Positions 26,796-35,324 of a DNA stretch of 64,000 nucleotides are shown here, piece after piece; the stretch's first letter is position 1; each line of letters opens with the position of its first letter. The position numbers and the translations under genes were made by a program. The stretch lies in NCBI GenBank assembly GCA_015654475.1, contig JAATGV010000012.1, forward strand, positions 1 to 64,000, written 5' to 3'. The notes beneath the pieces are model-generated. The model did not search any database. It was not told the origin of the DNA and saw nothing but the letters and a program-made list of their open reading frames with translations. The stretch comes from Actinomycetales bacterium. GTDB taxonomy: Bacteria > Actinomycetota > Actinomycetes > Actinomycetales > Microbacteriaceae.

Positions 26796-27844
26796 GCCCA
26801 TCCTCCAGCGCTTCGACGGGCTCGCCGCAGCAAGTAGAAGAAGTAAGGGCCACCAATGATCGAGGTGAGCACACCAATAGGCAAGTCGGCAAACGGGATG
26901 ACGGTGCGCGCTGCGACATCCGCAATGACGAGCAGTACAGCCCCACCAAGTGCGCTCGAAATAATGAGAGATCGATGACTCGGCCCCTGGATCATGCGCA
27001 TCATGTGCGGAACGACAAGACCAACAAACGCAATAATGCCCACAAAGGCAACGGATACGCCGACAAGAGTGACCGTGAGCACTATGCCAATGAACCGCAA
27101 CCGCTCCACATCAACGCCGAGGTGACGGGCCGAGTTATCACCAAGCGAGAGTAGATCGAGTTGCCGAGCCACAAGCAGGGCACCGACAATTCCCACAGCG
27201 CATCCCACAGCCACAATTCCGGCCTGGCCCCACCTGCTTCCGTTGAGACTGCCGAACTGCCAGAAGATGATCTGCTCCCGAGATGCAGCCGAGCCCATGA
27301 ACGTAAGAAAAGCGACTGCGGCCCCAGTGAACGCGTTCACGGCGATGCCGGTGAGCAGCAGTGTCACCACTTCACTCTTGCCGCCAGACCGCGAGAAGTA
27401 GTAGACGAAGAACGTGGTAATCAGCGCGCTCGCGAAGGCGAAGACCGGAGTGGTCCATGCTCCCCACGCCGTCAAGCCAAAAACGATGGAGACACTCGCA
27501 CCGACAGCCGCACCAGAGGACACACCGACGACACCCGGCTCTGCAAGAGGATTACCGAATACAGCCTGCATGATGGCTCCGGCGACGGCGAGAGACGCAC
27601 CTACGACAATGCCCATCACTACGCGAGGAAATCTGATGGCCCACAAGGTTGCCTCGTGTTGCGGAGACTGCGGGCCCCAGGCGGTATCGATGCCGATTCC
27701 GCGAAGGAATGTCCCGATCACCTCCGTGGGTGAGATCGTGATTTGGCCGACCATCGCCGACACGATCACAGCGACAACAAGAAGCATTCCAAGCGACGCG
27801 TAGACGGTTCCTTGACGCACACGTCGCGACTGTCTCCGACTCAT
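26792..27844 (-). CDS. FecCD-family iron-complex ABC permease (HmuU-like)
   Basis: A 350-residue polytopic permease with about ten membrane helices, matching FecCD/BtuC proteins: IRFPRVVMGIVVGASLAVAG, GNPLAEPGVVGVSSGAAVGA and IAFVGLVVPHMMRMIQGPSH are family signatures. I choose ATG 27844 because it overlaps the lplA stop as ATGA; the longer frame starts at 27862. It pairs with the ATPase downstream. The expected substrate-binding lipoprotein is missing from the operon. Confidence 0.94.
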   Translation of the reverse strand: MSRRQSRRVRQGTVYASLGMLLVVAVIVSAMVGQITISPTEVIGTFLRGIGIDTAWGPQSPQHEATLWAIRFPRVVMGIVVGASLAVAGAIMQAVFGNPLAEPGVVGVSSGAAVGASVSIVFGLTAWGAWTTPVFAFASALITTFFVYYFSRSGGKSEVVTLLLTGIAVNAFTGAAVAFLTFMGSAASREQIIFWQFGSLNGSRWGQAGIVAVGCAVGIVGALLVARQLDLLSLGDNSARHLGVDVERLRFIGIVLTVTLVGVSVAFVGIIAFVGLVVPHMMRMIQGPSHRSLIISSALGGAVLLVIADVAARTVIPFADLPIGVLTSIIGGPYFFYLLRRARRSAGGWA

Positions 27845-28899
27845 GGCACCCTGTAAAGCCACTGCTCGGTCGCGAACTTCTCCTCGACTAGGCGTTCGGC
27901 CCTCGCCACCTCGTCTTCAGTGAGTTCGGCCTCAGTCAACCCATGCAGTTCACGGAATGTATCGATGAGAGCGTCGATAATTTGGGCCCGGCTCAGGCCT
28001 GTCTGCGCGCGCAATGGGTCGACCCGCTTCTTGGCTGACTTTGTTCCCTTGTCCGAAAGCTTTTCGCGTCCGATGCGAAGCACTTCCACCATCTTGTCCG
28101 CATCAATGTTGTAACTCATGGTGACGTGGTGCATCACAGCACCAGTGCCTAACCGCTTCTGCGCCGCTCCGCCTATCTTGCCGCGATCCGACGAGATGTC
28201 ATTCAACGGCTGGTATGTTGCGTTGATGCCAAGCCGACGCAAGGCAACCAGCACCCAGTCGTCAAGGAAGGCATAGGAGTCAGCGAAGCTGAGTCCCTCG
28301 ACAAGCGAAGTCGGCGCGTATATCGAATACGTGACAACCGATCCGGCCTCCATGAACATGGCCCCACCGCCAGAGATGCGGCGAACGACGGGAATGCCAT
28401 ACTTCGCCGCGTTCTCCATGTCCACCTCGTTGTGCACAGACTGGAAGGAGCCGATCACCACGGCAGGCTTCTCCCATTCCCAAATGCGCAGGGTTGGCTT
28501 GCGGCGACCTGCCGCCACCTCTTCGGCAAGAACCTGATCGAGCGCGAGATGCAAGTGTGGGTCTTGCGGCGCAGCGTGAATGAGTTGCCAGTCGTAGTCG
28601 CGCCACCCGGTGGCCTTCGCGAGCGCGCGTCGAACGACTACTCCGACTGCTTCAGCCGAAAAGCCGAGCATGGTCACGTCTGAGTCGAGTGCAGCCGAGA
28701 CAGCTGCCGAAATGTCTGCGCTCGACGCCCCCACCGAAAGGCCGAGGACAGCACGATTGATGTCATCGAGGGCTGAATCCGGTTCAAGGAAGAAGTCACC
28801 TGCGATCCTTGCAGCTGTGATGCGTTCACCATCGTGCTCGATATCGGCGACGACGAGCTTCCCGCCCGGAACCTTAAATTCACCGTGTGCCTGAGGCAT
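27841..28899 (-). CDS. lplA: Lipoate-protein ligase
   Basis: Attaches lipoate (or octanoate) to lipoyl domains. The 352-residue protein has an N-terminal accessory-type domain (about 1-95, MPQAHGEFKVPGGKLVVADI) and a BPL/LplA catalytic domain: RRISGGGAMFMEAGSVVTYS is the lipoyl-AMP loop and DISSDRGKIGGAAQKR carries the catalytic Lys. The N-terminal position of the small domain resembles the actinobacterial/archaeal arrangement rather than E. coli LplA. ATG 28899 gives the normal N-terminus; the open frame to 29010 adds a Cys/Lys-rich stretch unlike the family. It heads the ABC transporter operon by an ATGA overlap. Confidence 0.92.
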   Translation of the reverse strand: MPQAHGEFKVPGGKLVVADIEHDGERITAARIAGDFFLEPDSALDDINRAVLGLSVGASSADISAAVSAALDSDVTMLGFSAEAVGVVVRRALAKATGWRDYDWQLIHAAPQDPHLHLALDQVLAEEVAAGRRKPTLRIWEWEKPAVVIGSFQSVHNEVDMENAAKYGIPVVRRISGGGAMFMEAGSVVTYSIYAPTSLVEGLSFADSYAFLDDWVLVALRRLGINATYQPLNDISSDRGKIGGAAQKRLGTGAVMHHVTMSYNIDADKMVEVLRIGREKLSDKGTKSAKKRVDPLRAQTGLSRAQIIDALIDTFRELHGLTEAELTEDEVARAERLVEEKFATEQWLYRVP

Positions 28900-29206
28900 T
28901 TTGTACGTCAACTCCCGTGTGCAGGCAGCCGGTGCCGCGTGCTTATCTATCTTGTCACGGACCCCTCGGTCGATGCTAAGCAAAGTTTTACGCTCACAGG
29001 TCACGCTCATGGGTACGCCCTAGCGCGCGAAAATACACGGGCAGTCGGGTGGCGATGGCACCTTTTCCCTTCCCGACAGGAACACTTTTTGTATCCCGCT
29101 GTCCTGCGGGCGAACCCACCGAATCGCTCATCGCCTACCACGATCCCCAAACACCTGCCGCTACCTCAAAAGTCCTACTGTGCTCCTGTTGTTGCCATCC
29201 CTGATT
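28900..29206. other. Intergenic region upstream of lplA
   Basis: About 300 bases without a supported gene. The lplA promoter should lie here; TTGACG sits 12 bases before the start but no convincing -10 follows it. The short frames in both strands look random. Confidence 0.5.
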
Positions 29207-29493
29207 ATGCAGACGCCCCCATCCGAACGCCCGTGCCGTCGAACACAACGCCCCCGTAATGCAACCCCCAGCTTTACCTGTATCCCCGCTTTCACGCAGA
29301 CGCCCCCATCCGAGCCTCCAAGTTCTCCGTGCCCAGTGAGGTCGGGGCCCGAAATACCGGGCAAGTAGGCCACGGGCGTGCCATCCGCAATGGATTCGGA
29401 TGGGGGCGTCTGCATTTCGCGTCGCGTCTTGGGTCGCGTGGGTGGGGAGGACAGCTCGCACCCTAGAGAGTGATCGGATGGGGGCGTGTGCAG
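29207..29493. repeat. Inverted-repeat intergenic element, locus 1
   Basis: Four copies of a motif with core GCAGACGCCCCCATCCGA: two direct (29207-29227 and 29296-29313) and two reversed (29395-29415 and 29474-29493). The outer pair copy at 29207-29227 and the copy at 29395-29415 are exact 21-bp inverted repeats; the last copy has one mismatch. A related inverted pair occurs at 61523-61641, also followed by a polypurine tract. Confidence 0.85.
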
Positions 29494-29692
29494 AAGTAGG
29501 GCGCGGGAGTAGGCAAGAGATTGGAGACGCGAGAGTGGGTAAGAGCGGGTAGAAGATTGGGGACGAAAGACCGAGGATGGAAGACCGGATGCAAGGGGAT
29601 CAAAGGCAAGAGATCAGACCCAAGAGATCAGACCCAAGAGATCAGAGGCAAGAGACTAGATAGGGGACAAGAGATGGAGACATGGAGGTAGG
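29494..29692 (+). repeat. Polypurine tract with imperfect tandem repeats
   Basis: About four in five bases are A or G on the plus strand. It contains tandem AAGAGATCAGACCC units (about 29608-29660) and many AAGAGAT/GGAGAC variants. No coding potential. It directly follows the inverted-repeat element, as at the second locus. Confidence 0.7.
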
Positions 29693-29781
29693 GCACGGTT
29701 GTCTTGTTGTCTTGAGGCTGCCAGCGTGCTACGCAAGGCCCCTCAAATGAGGACGAACTAACGGGAGGCGGCGCCGACCAT

Positions 29782-30699
29782 CTAGATCCTGGCGTCCAGC
29801 CACCGCAGCACATCGGCGATCACTTCGCCGCGATTCGTTTCGTTGTAGATCTCGTGGCGCGCGCCCGGATAAACGATGACCTCGACGTCGACCAGGCCTC
29901 GTGCCCGATATCGAGCCTCGAGCCGCCGCACCGATCGGACGCCACCAACCGGGTCATCGCCACCGATCGCGATCAGCACCGGCAAATCCGGGCGAACCGA
30001 GCGACCCGGGGTGGTCAATATCTCGAGCGACCCGCGAAGGCCGAACAGTTGCAACCCTGTTCCACCGAACATCAGAGGATCCACGGCCGCGGCCATGCCA
30101 ACCGCAGGGTCACGACTCAACCACTCGAACCCCGACCCGCCTTCTATACGAAACCGCTTGTTGAAGTCGCCCGAGTTCACGCTTCCGGGCATAGCCAGCG
30201 CTGTGCCGGTCAGCACGACAGCGGCATATTCGTCGCTGTACCGGTTGACGAGTTTCTGGGCGAGGAATGAGCCCCAGCTGTGCCCCAACAACACCGAGGG
30301 AAGACCAGGAAAGGAACGTCGCACATCCAGCGAAATCGCGTGTGCAGCATCCGTCACCGCGCGCATTCCGCCAGGCCCCATCGCACCCAACTTGTTCAGA
30401 AGCCCGTACTGGCCGACGCCGGTCTCGCCGTGCCCACGATGGTCATCGGCGACAACGACATAGCCAGCACCAACGAGTGCCCCGACCACATGCAGATACC
30501 GTGCCGAGTGCTCACCCACCCCGTGCAAGATTTGCGCGATAGCCTGCGGCGGGCGTTGTGGGCGCCACACAGTGTAAATGGTGTCAATGCCATGACGGTC
30601 GGTGTGGATGTGCCTTGTTCCCCCGAGTGCGGCAAGCGCAGAGCGATGTGCGGCTATCGCGGCACGAGCCCGCGCCGCCGCATCGTCGTCATCGGCCAT
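29782..30699 (-). CDS. Alpha/beta-hydrolase, monoacylglycerol-lipase-like
   Basis: A 305-residue serine hydrolase of the monoglyceride lipase/lysophospholipase type. The nucleophile elbow is LLGHSWGSFLAQ, the oxyanion region LHGVGEHSARY, the typical DDHRGHGETG follows strand 4, and the C-terminal Asp and His lie in AIGGDDPVGG and YPGARHEIYNE. No signal peptide. TAAGAT (30707-30712) precedes the ATG by seven bases, indicating a leaderless mRNA. Confidence 0.92.
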   Translation of the reverse strand: MADDDDAAARARAAIAAHRSALAALGGTRHIHTDRHGIDTIYTVWRPQRPPQAIAQILHGVGEHSARYLHVVGALVGAGYVVVADDHRGHGETGVGQYGLLNKLGAMGPGGMRAVTDAAHAISLDVRRSFPGLPSVLLGHSWGSFLAQKLVNRYSDEYAAVVLTGTALAMPGSVNSGDFNKRFRIEGGSGFEWLSRDPAVGMAAAVDPLMFGGTGLQLFGLRGSLEILTTPGRSVRPDLPVLIAIGGDDPVGGVRSVRRLEARYRARGLVDVEVIVYPGARHEIYNETNRGEVIADVLRWLDARI

Positions 30700-30706
30700 G
30701 CCTGAA

Positions 30707-30712
30707 ATCTTA
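30707..30712 (-). promoter_or_regulatory. -10 box for the alpha/beta-hydrolase gene (leaderless)
   Basis: TAAGAT on the minus strand, seven bases before the ATG at 30699. Confidence 0.4.
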
Positions 30713-30747
30713 TCGGCCGAATGCCAACCCCAACCCCAACCCAGGCC

Positions 30748-31590
30748 TCACGCTTCGAGTGTCACCGTCACCGAGACAAACAAGCTCGAGGCATACGGCC
30801 CCGCATACACGCCACGCAACGGCGGAACGTCGCTGTAGTCCCGGCCGCGGCCAACAACAACATGCTTCCCGCCGATCGGCAACGAGTTGGTGGGATCGAA
30901 CCCATTCCATTCGCCCGTGAACCATTCCACCCAGGCATGCGACTCTCCGGCAACCGGCACACCGATCTCCGCATCGCTGACCGGATGCAGGTATCCGGAG
31001 GCATACCGGGCGGGGATTCCCACTGAGCGCAACGCGCCGAGACACACATGCGAGATGTCCTGACAGACACCCTTGCGGTTCCCCCACGCCTCGGTGGCCG
31101 TGGAGTGCACAGTCGTCGATCCGGGAACATATTCCATCTGTTCGGCAATAGCGAGGCAAATCGCCTCGGCAGCCTGAGCGGGCGTCTTGCCTGAACGGAT
31201 CGACTTGGCCAGCTCGACGACCTCTTCCGGCACTGCGGTGAGCGGGGTCACATCCAACTTCTCGACAATGGGCGTCTGCCCAGCAGCCGCACGTGAGATT
31301 CCATCCCAGTCAAGCAATTGCAGGCCATACTGCCTTTCCTGCACCTCGACAAGGCTTGTCGCCGTCAACTCCAGTTCTTGATGCGGAGTAAGCAGCTCAA
31401 AAGCGCTGACAAGTGTGCCCCAATAGTCCTGGTAGCTATACACATGCGCCTTGGGGTGGATGTCGAGTTGGCTTGAGAGCACAAACTGATGGCCGCCCGT
31501 GGCGGGCAACATGCGTGCCTCGTTGTATGAAGCGCTGACCTCTCCGTCATATCTCAGGCCTGTGCGGTGCTCGACTTTCAAACGCCTCAT
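30748..31590 (-). CDS. Transglutaminase-like cysteine peptidase-fold protein
   Basis: A 280-residue protein with the transglutaminase N-terminal domain (about 1-100) and catalytic core: Cys in RKGVCQDISHVCLG, His in ESHAWVEWF and Asp in FDPTNSLPIGG. It is the last gene of the ATP-grasp/alpha-E/transglutaminase cassette, overlapping the alpha-E gene by ATGA (31587-31590). In this conserved cassette it is thought to process or cleave a peptide made by the ATP-grasp ligase; the product is not established. Confidence 0.93.
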   Translation of the reverse strand: MRRLKVEHRTGLRYDGEVSASYNEARMLPATGGHQFVLSSQLDIHPKAHVYSYQDYWGTLVSAFELLTPHQELELTATSLVEVQERQYGLQLLDWDGISRAAAGQTPIVEKLDVTPLTAVPEEVVELAKSIRSGKTPAQAAEAICLAIAEQMEYVPGSTTVHSTATEAWGNRKGVCQDISHVCLGALRSVGIPARYASGYLHPVSDAEIGVPVAGESHAWVEWFTGEWNGFDPTNSLPIGGKHVVVGRGRDYSDVPPLRGVYAGPYASSLFVSVTVTLEA

Positions 31591-32519
31591 AGGGCCTCAC
31601 CTGCCCAGCTTGTCACCGGATTGGTGGGGAAGTAGCGTTGCCGCACTCCCTCACTTGCCAGAGATGTCGCGGCCTGCACCTCCTCCATATGGGAGCTGAG
31701 GCTGCCGAGAGCTTCAGGCACGGGCATGTATTCGAGCTGACTTCTGATCTGGCCGAGTGTGCGCAGGGCAAAATCGGAGATGCCTGCCCGATCGGATCGG
31801 GGGCCGAGGTTGCGCAAGCAGTCTTCTGCGGTGGCGATGGAGAACAGGATCGAACGTGGAAACAGCCGATCCATCAACAAGAATTCTGCCGCCCGCGTTG
31901 CGGAAGGCGTGCCGCGATAGGTGCGCAGGTATGCCTCATATGCGCCACATGAGCGCAGAATCGTTGTCCAGCTCGGACCCGATGCCTCGGTGAGCGACCG
32001 CGTGGCAAGCAACCGGGCCGTCATATCGGCCCGCTCAAGGCTGGCGCCAAGGGTGAAGAACTGCCACGCCTCATCCCTGCTCGTCGACGAATCGACAATG
32101 CCGAACACGAGGGCCGAACGTTCGCGCACCCAGGAGAAGAATTCGTGCGCGCGGTCCTGCGGCACTTTGCGCGGCATGCGCATTTTTGTCGCGTTGAGAC
32201 TTTCCCAGAGCTCGGTACTGATGATTTCGCGAGCGCGCCTGGCGTTCTCGCGCGCCGCTGTGAGCGAGTAGGCGATGGATGTCGGCTGCTTGCCGTCAAC
32301 AGCAAGCAAGTCGAGAATGGTCTGCCGGGTGAGCCCTTCCGACGAATCAACGGTCGCTCCCATCACGCCAACAAGAGAACTGCATGCCGTTGCCTCATCG
32401 ACCCATGGATCTTCGAGCAAGAGTTGGAGGTGTACGTCAAGGATGCGGGCGGTTCCGTCTGCGCGGGCGGTGTAGCGGCCGATCCAGAAGAGGCTCTCTG
32501 CGATTCGGGACAACATCAT
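31587..32519 (-). CDS. Alpha-E domain protein (DUF403)
   Basis: A 310-residue all-helical protein whose start MMLSRIAESLFWIGRYTARA is diagnostic of the alpha-E (DUF403) family. Function is unknown; it accompanies circularly permuted ATP-grasp and transglutaminase genes and has been proposed to act in peptide synthesis. Four-base ATGA overlaps on both sides show a tightly coupled operon. Confidence 0.94.
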   Translation of the reverse strand: MMLSRIAESLFWIGRYTARADGTARILDVHLQLLLEDPWVDEATACSSLVGVMGATVDSSEGLTRQTILDLLAVDGKQPTSIAYSLTAARENARRAREIISTELWESLNATKMRMPRKVPQDRAHEFFSWVRERSALVFGIVDSSTSRDEAWQFFTLGASLERADMTARLLATRSLTEASGPSWTTILRSCGAYEAYLRTYRGTPSATRAAEFLLMDRLFPRSILFSIATAEDCLRNLGPRSDRAGISDFALRTLGQIRSQLEYMPVPEALGSLSSHMEEVQAATSLASEGVRQRYFPTNPVTSWAGEAL

Positions 32520-34207
32520 TGGGCGTCACCGCCTGGGGCATTTTCGGCTGGCACGGTACTGGCCGCGGCGTCCCCCGCCTCGCGCGCAGTGCGTTGTCTT
32601 TGCTGTTGCTGGATACCGTAGTGCGGCGAATCCTCTGGAGCATGCTCGGGTTCGCGAACGATGTGAATGGATGTGGTCGGCGCGGCCTGGCCGGCAACAA
32701 GGCCCTGCACTCCCCCGCTGCGTTTGCCAGCTTCCTCGGCCTCTGGCCCGTATCCACTGCCCATCACCCAGGTGTCTTTCGATCCACCACCCTGGCTGGA
32801 GTTCACCACGAGCTGCCCTTCAGGCAGCGCGACGCGGGTAAGGCCGCCAGGAAGAACCCATACGTCATTTCCGTCATTCACCGCAAACGGACGCAGGTCA
32901 ACGTGACGCGGCCGGACCCCGTCCTCAACAAGCGTGGGAACTGTGGAGAGTTGTACGACTGGCTGTGCGATCCATCCGCGTGGGTCTTTCAACAGCCTCG
33001 TCTTCATGTCGGCGAGTTCTTTGGCAGAAGCGTCGGGCCCGATCATGATGCCCTTGCCGCCCGAACCATCCACGGGCTTGACCACTAATTCGTCCAGCCG
33101 ATCGAGCACCTCCTCTAGGGCGCCCGGCTCTTCGAGACGCCACGTCGTGACGTTTTCGATGATCGGATCTTCGCCTAGGAAGTAGCGGGTCAGTTCGGGC
33201 ATATACGTGTAGACCAGCTTGTCGTCGGCAACGCCGTTGCCCACCGCGTTGGCAATCGTCACGTTGCCGAGACGAGCGGCAAGAAGCAGGCCGGGAGCCC
33301 CAAGCATGGAGTCCGGCCGAAACTTCAGCGGGTCAAGAAATTCGTCGTCAACCCGGCGGTAGATCACGTCGACCCGATGTGGACCGCTTGTTGTGCGCAT
33401 CCACACCTTGCCGCCGGAACAGAACAGGTCACGCCCTTCGACAAGTTCAACACCCATCAGACGCGCCAGCAATGTGTGTTCGAAGTATGCCGAGTTGTAT
33501 ACGCCTGGGGTGAGCACGACGACGGTCGGATCGTCGATACCGTCCGGTGCCGCCGCTTGCAGGGCATTCAGCAGCCGATGCGGGTAATCGCCGACGGGGC
33601 GGATGCGCATCGACATGAACAGCTCAGGCAAGGTCTGCGTCATCACGCGGCGGTTCGAGATCACATAGCTCACACCGCTGGGAACCCGGACGTTGTCTTC
33701 AAGAACGCGCCAGCCTCCGTCTTCCGAGCGAATCAGGTCGATGCCAGCAACCTGGATGCGTACCCCATTTGAGGATGTGATGCCATGCACTTCACGGCGA
33801 AAATGGGCGGATGAGGCGATGAGGTGGGCGGGCATAACCCCATCAGCGACTGCGCGCTGGGGACCATACACGTCGGCAAGCAGGGCTTCGAGAACTTTGA
33901 CCCGCTGTTTGACACCTTTTTCAAGAGTCGACCACGAGTTTTCGCTGATGACGCGCGGAATCGCATCCAAGGGGAATGGGCGCTCTTCACCCGCGAAGTC
34001 GAACGTAACGCCCTGCGCCAGGTAGGAGTCACTGAGGGATGCCGCGCGGTTGCGCAACTCGTCTTGCGTCATCTCGGCGAGCGCGAGATATATCTGCTTG
34101 TACGTATCTCGAGGATCCCCCGACGCGACAAACATCTCGTCCCAGGCGCTCTTCGATTTTCTCCCCGATGCCGTCTGGGGCGAGTAGCCAGTAAACAGGT
34201 CGCCCAT
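32516..34207 (-). CDS. Circularly permuted ATP-grasp protein (CP_ATPgrasp, DUF404/DUF407)
   Basis: A 563-residue predicted peptide ligase. Family segments include YLALAEMTQDELRNRAASLS, GITSSNGVRIQVAGIDLIRS, VVLTPGVYNSAYFEH and VVKPVDGSGGKGIMIGP, the last being the nucleotide-binding glycine loop. The C-terminal 60 residues are low-complexity (Ala/Pro/Gln-rich) and probably disordered. It is the first gene of the three-gene cassette; TAGTCT lies six bases before ATG 34207, so the mRNA is probably leaderless. Confidence 0.94.
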   Translation of the reverse strand: MGDLFTGYSPQTASGRKSKSAWDEMFVASGDPRDTYKQIYLALAEMTQDELRNRAASLSDSYLAQGVTFDFAGEERPFPLDAIPRVISENSWSTLEKGVKQRVKVLEALLADVYGPQRAVADGVMPAHLIASSAHFRREVHGITSSNGVRIQVAGIDLIRSEDGGWRVLEDNVRVPSGVSYVISNRRVMTQTLPELFMSMRIRPVGDYPHRLLNALQAAAPDGIDDPTVVVLTPGVYNSAYFEHTLLARLMGVELVEGRDLFCSGGKVWMRTTSGPHRVDVIYRRVDDEFLDPLKFRPDSMLGAPGLLLAARLGNVTIANAVGNGVADDKLVYTYMPELTRYFLGEDPIIENVTTWRLEEPGALEEVLDRLDELVVKPVDGSGGKGIMIGPDASAKELADMKTRLLKDPRGWIAQPVVQLSTVPTLVEDGVRPRHVDLRPFAVNDGNDVWVLPGGLTRVALPEGQLVVNSSQGGGSKDTWVMGSGYGPEAEEAGKRSGGVQGLVAGQAAPTTSIHIVREPEHAPEDSPHYGIQQQQRQRTAREAGDAAASTVPAENAPGGDAQ

Positions 34208-34213
34208 GGTGTC

Positions 34214-34219
34214 AGACTA
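34214..34219 (-). promoter_or_regulatory. -10 box for the ATP-grasp operon (leaderless)
   Basis: TAGTCT on the minus strand followed by six bases and ATG at 34207. Confidence 0.5.
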
Positions 34220-34340
34220 AGCGACTTTTGTTGCCACCGTGTTTCTGCTGCGGCTTGCCGTCTGGGCGAAGCGCGGCTTCGCACGGCATCCACGAGCCCG
34301 GCGCTTACAACCACCCGGCGCCACGCGTCCACCAGCACCG

Positions 34341-35249
34341 TTACCCGAACCGGCCCTCCACATAGTCGGCGGTGCGCTGATCGGTCGGCGACCCAAAGAT
34401 CTGGGAGGTCGAACCGGCTTCGACGATGACTCCGGGAGTGCTCGCCGACGCGAGAAAGAAGGCGCAATTGTCGGAGACACGGGCAGCCTGCTGCATATTG
34501 TGTGTGACGATGACGATAGTGATTTCGCTCGCCAACTCCGCGATGGTCTGTTCGATGCGATTTGTCGAGGTGGGGTCGAGTGCGGAACACGGCTCATCCA
34601 TCAGCAACACCCGAGGTCGCACCGCGAGTGACCGCGCAATGCACAACCGCTGTTGCTGACCGCCAGAAAGCCCGGCGCCCGCCTGGTGAAGACGATCTTT
34701 AACTTCGGCCCACAGCCCTGCCTTGGTAAGGCACTCTTCAATCAGGTCTTCCTTGACCGACTTCTTCGCTTTCACGCCGGTCAGCGCGAGCCCGGCAAGC
34801 ACGTTCTCGGCAATCGACATGGCAGGAAACGGGTTGGCTTTCTGAAATACCATGCCAATGGATTTGCGTGCGTTGGTCACGCGTAAGGCCGGGTCATAGA
34901 TGTCGACCCCATCGAACAACACCTCTCCGGCGAGCGCCGCAGACGGCACCAATTCGTGCATGCGATTCAGGATTCGTAAGAAAGTGGACTTGCCGCAACC
35001 CGATGGGCCGATGAGGGCCGTCACCTGTTTGGCGGGCATGAGCAGGTTGATACGATCGAGCACTTTGTGGTCACCAAACCACGCCGATACGTTGCGTGCG
35101 TCAATCGCGGCACCCGATGTTCCGCCGCCAAGTACCGAGGGTGAATTGCCAGCGGATCCGGGCTTTGGCGAGATTGGCGCGGAGACGGTCGACACCGCCA
35201 CCGTGGGTAACAAATGGGTGTCGGTAGTCACATCAGCAGTCGCAGACAT
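34341..35249 (-). CDS. pstB: Phosphate ABC transporter ATPase PstB
   Basis: Energises high-affinity phosphate import. Walker A is GPSGCGKSTFLR followed by LNRMHELVP, the PstB hallmark; the signature is LSGGQQQRLCIARSLAV and Walker B VLLMDEPCSALDP. It has an N-terminal extension of about 50 residues rich in Thr/Ser/Ala. GAGGAAAG precedes the ATG. It is separated from pstSAC by three unusual genes but is the only ATPase in the locus, so it should serve that permease. Confidence 0.96.
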   Translation of the reverse strand: MSATADVTTDTHLLPTVAVSTVSAPISPKPGSAGNSPSVLGGGTSGAAIDARNVSAWFGDHKVLDRINLLMPAKQVTALIGPSGCGKSTFLRILNRMHELVPSAALAGEVLFDGVDIYDPALRVTNARKSIGMVFQKANPFPAMSIAENVLAGLALTGVKAKKSVKEDLIEECLTKAGLWAEVKDRLHQAGAGLSGGQQQRLCIARSLAVRPRVLLMDEPCSALDPTSTNRIEQTIAELASEITIVIVTHNMQQAARVSDNCAFFLASASTPGVIVEAGSTSQIFGSPTDQRTADYVEGRFG

Positions 35250-35324
35250 GCGCTTATCTTTCCTCTCAGAAGTGGACGCGAGGTTAACGAATGAAAGCCA
35301 ACCCAGGAGCCAATTCCCGGCTCC

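Noticed and set aside
29135-29461. Minus-strand frames of 84-108 codons (SDGGVCVKAG-type translations)
   Set aside because: They are translations of the GCAGACGCCCCC repeats, which recur in inverted form, and have no start signals.
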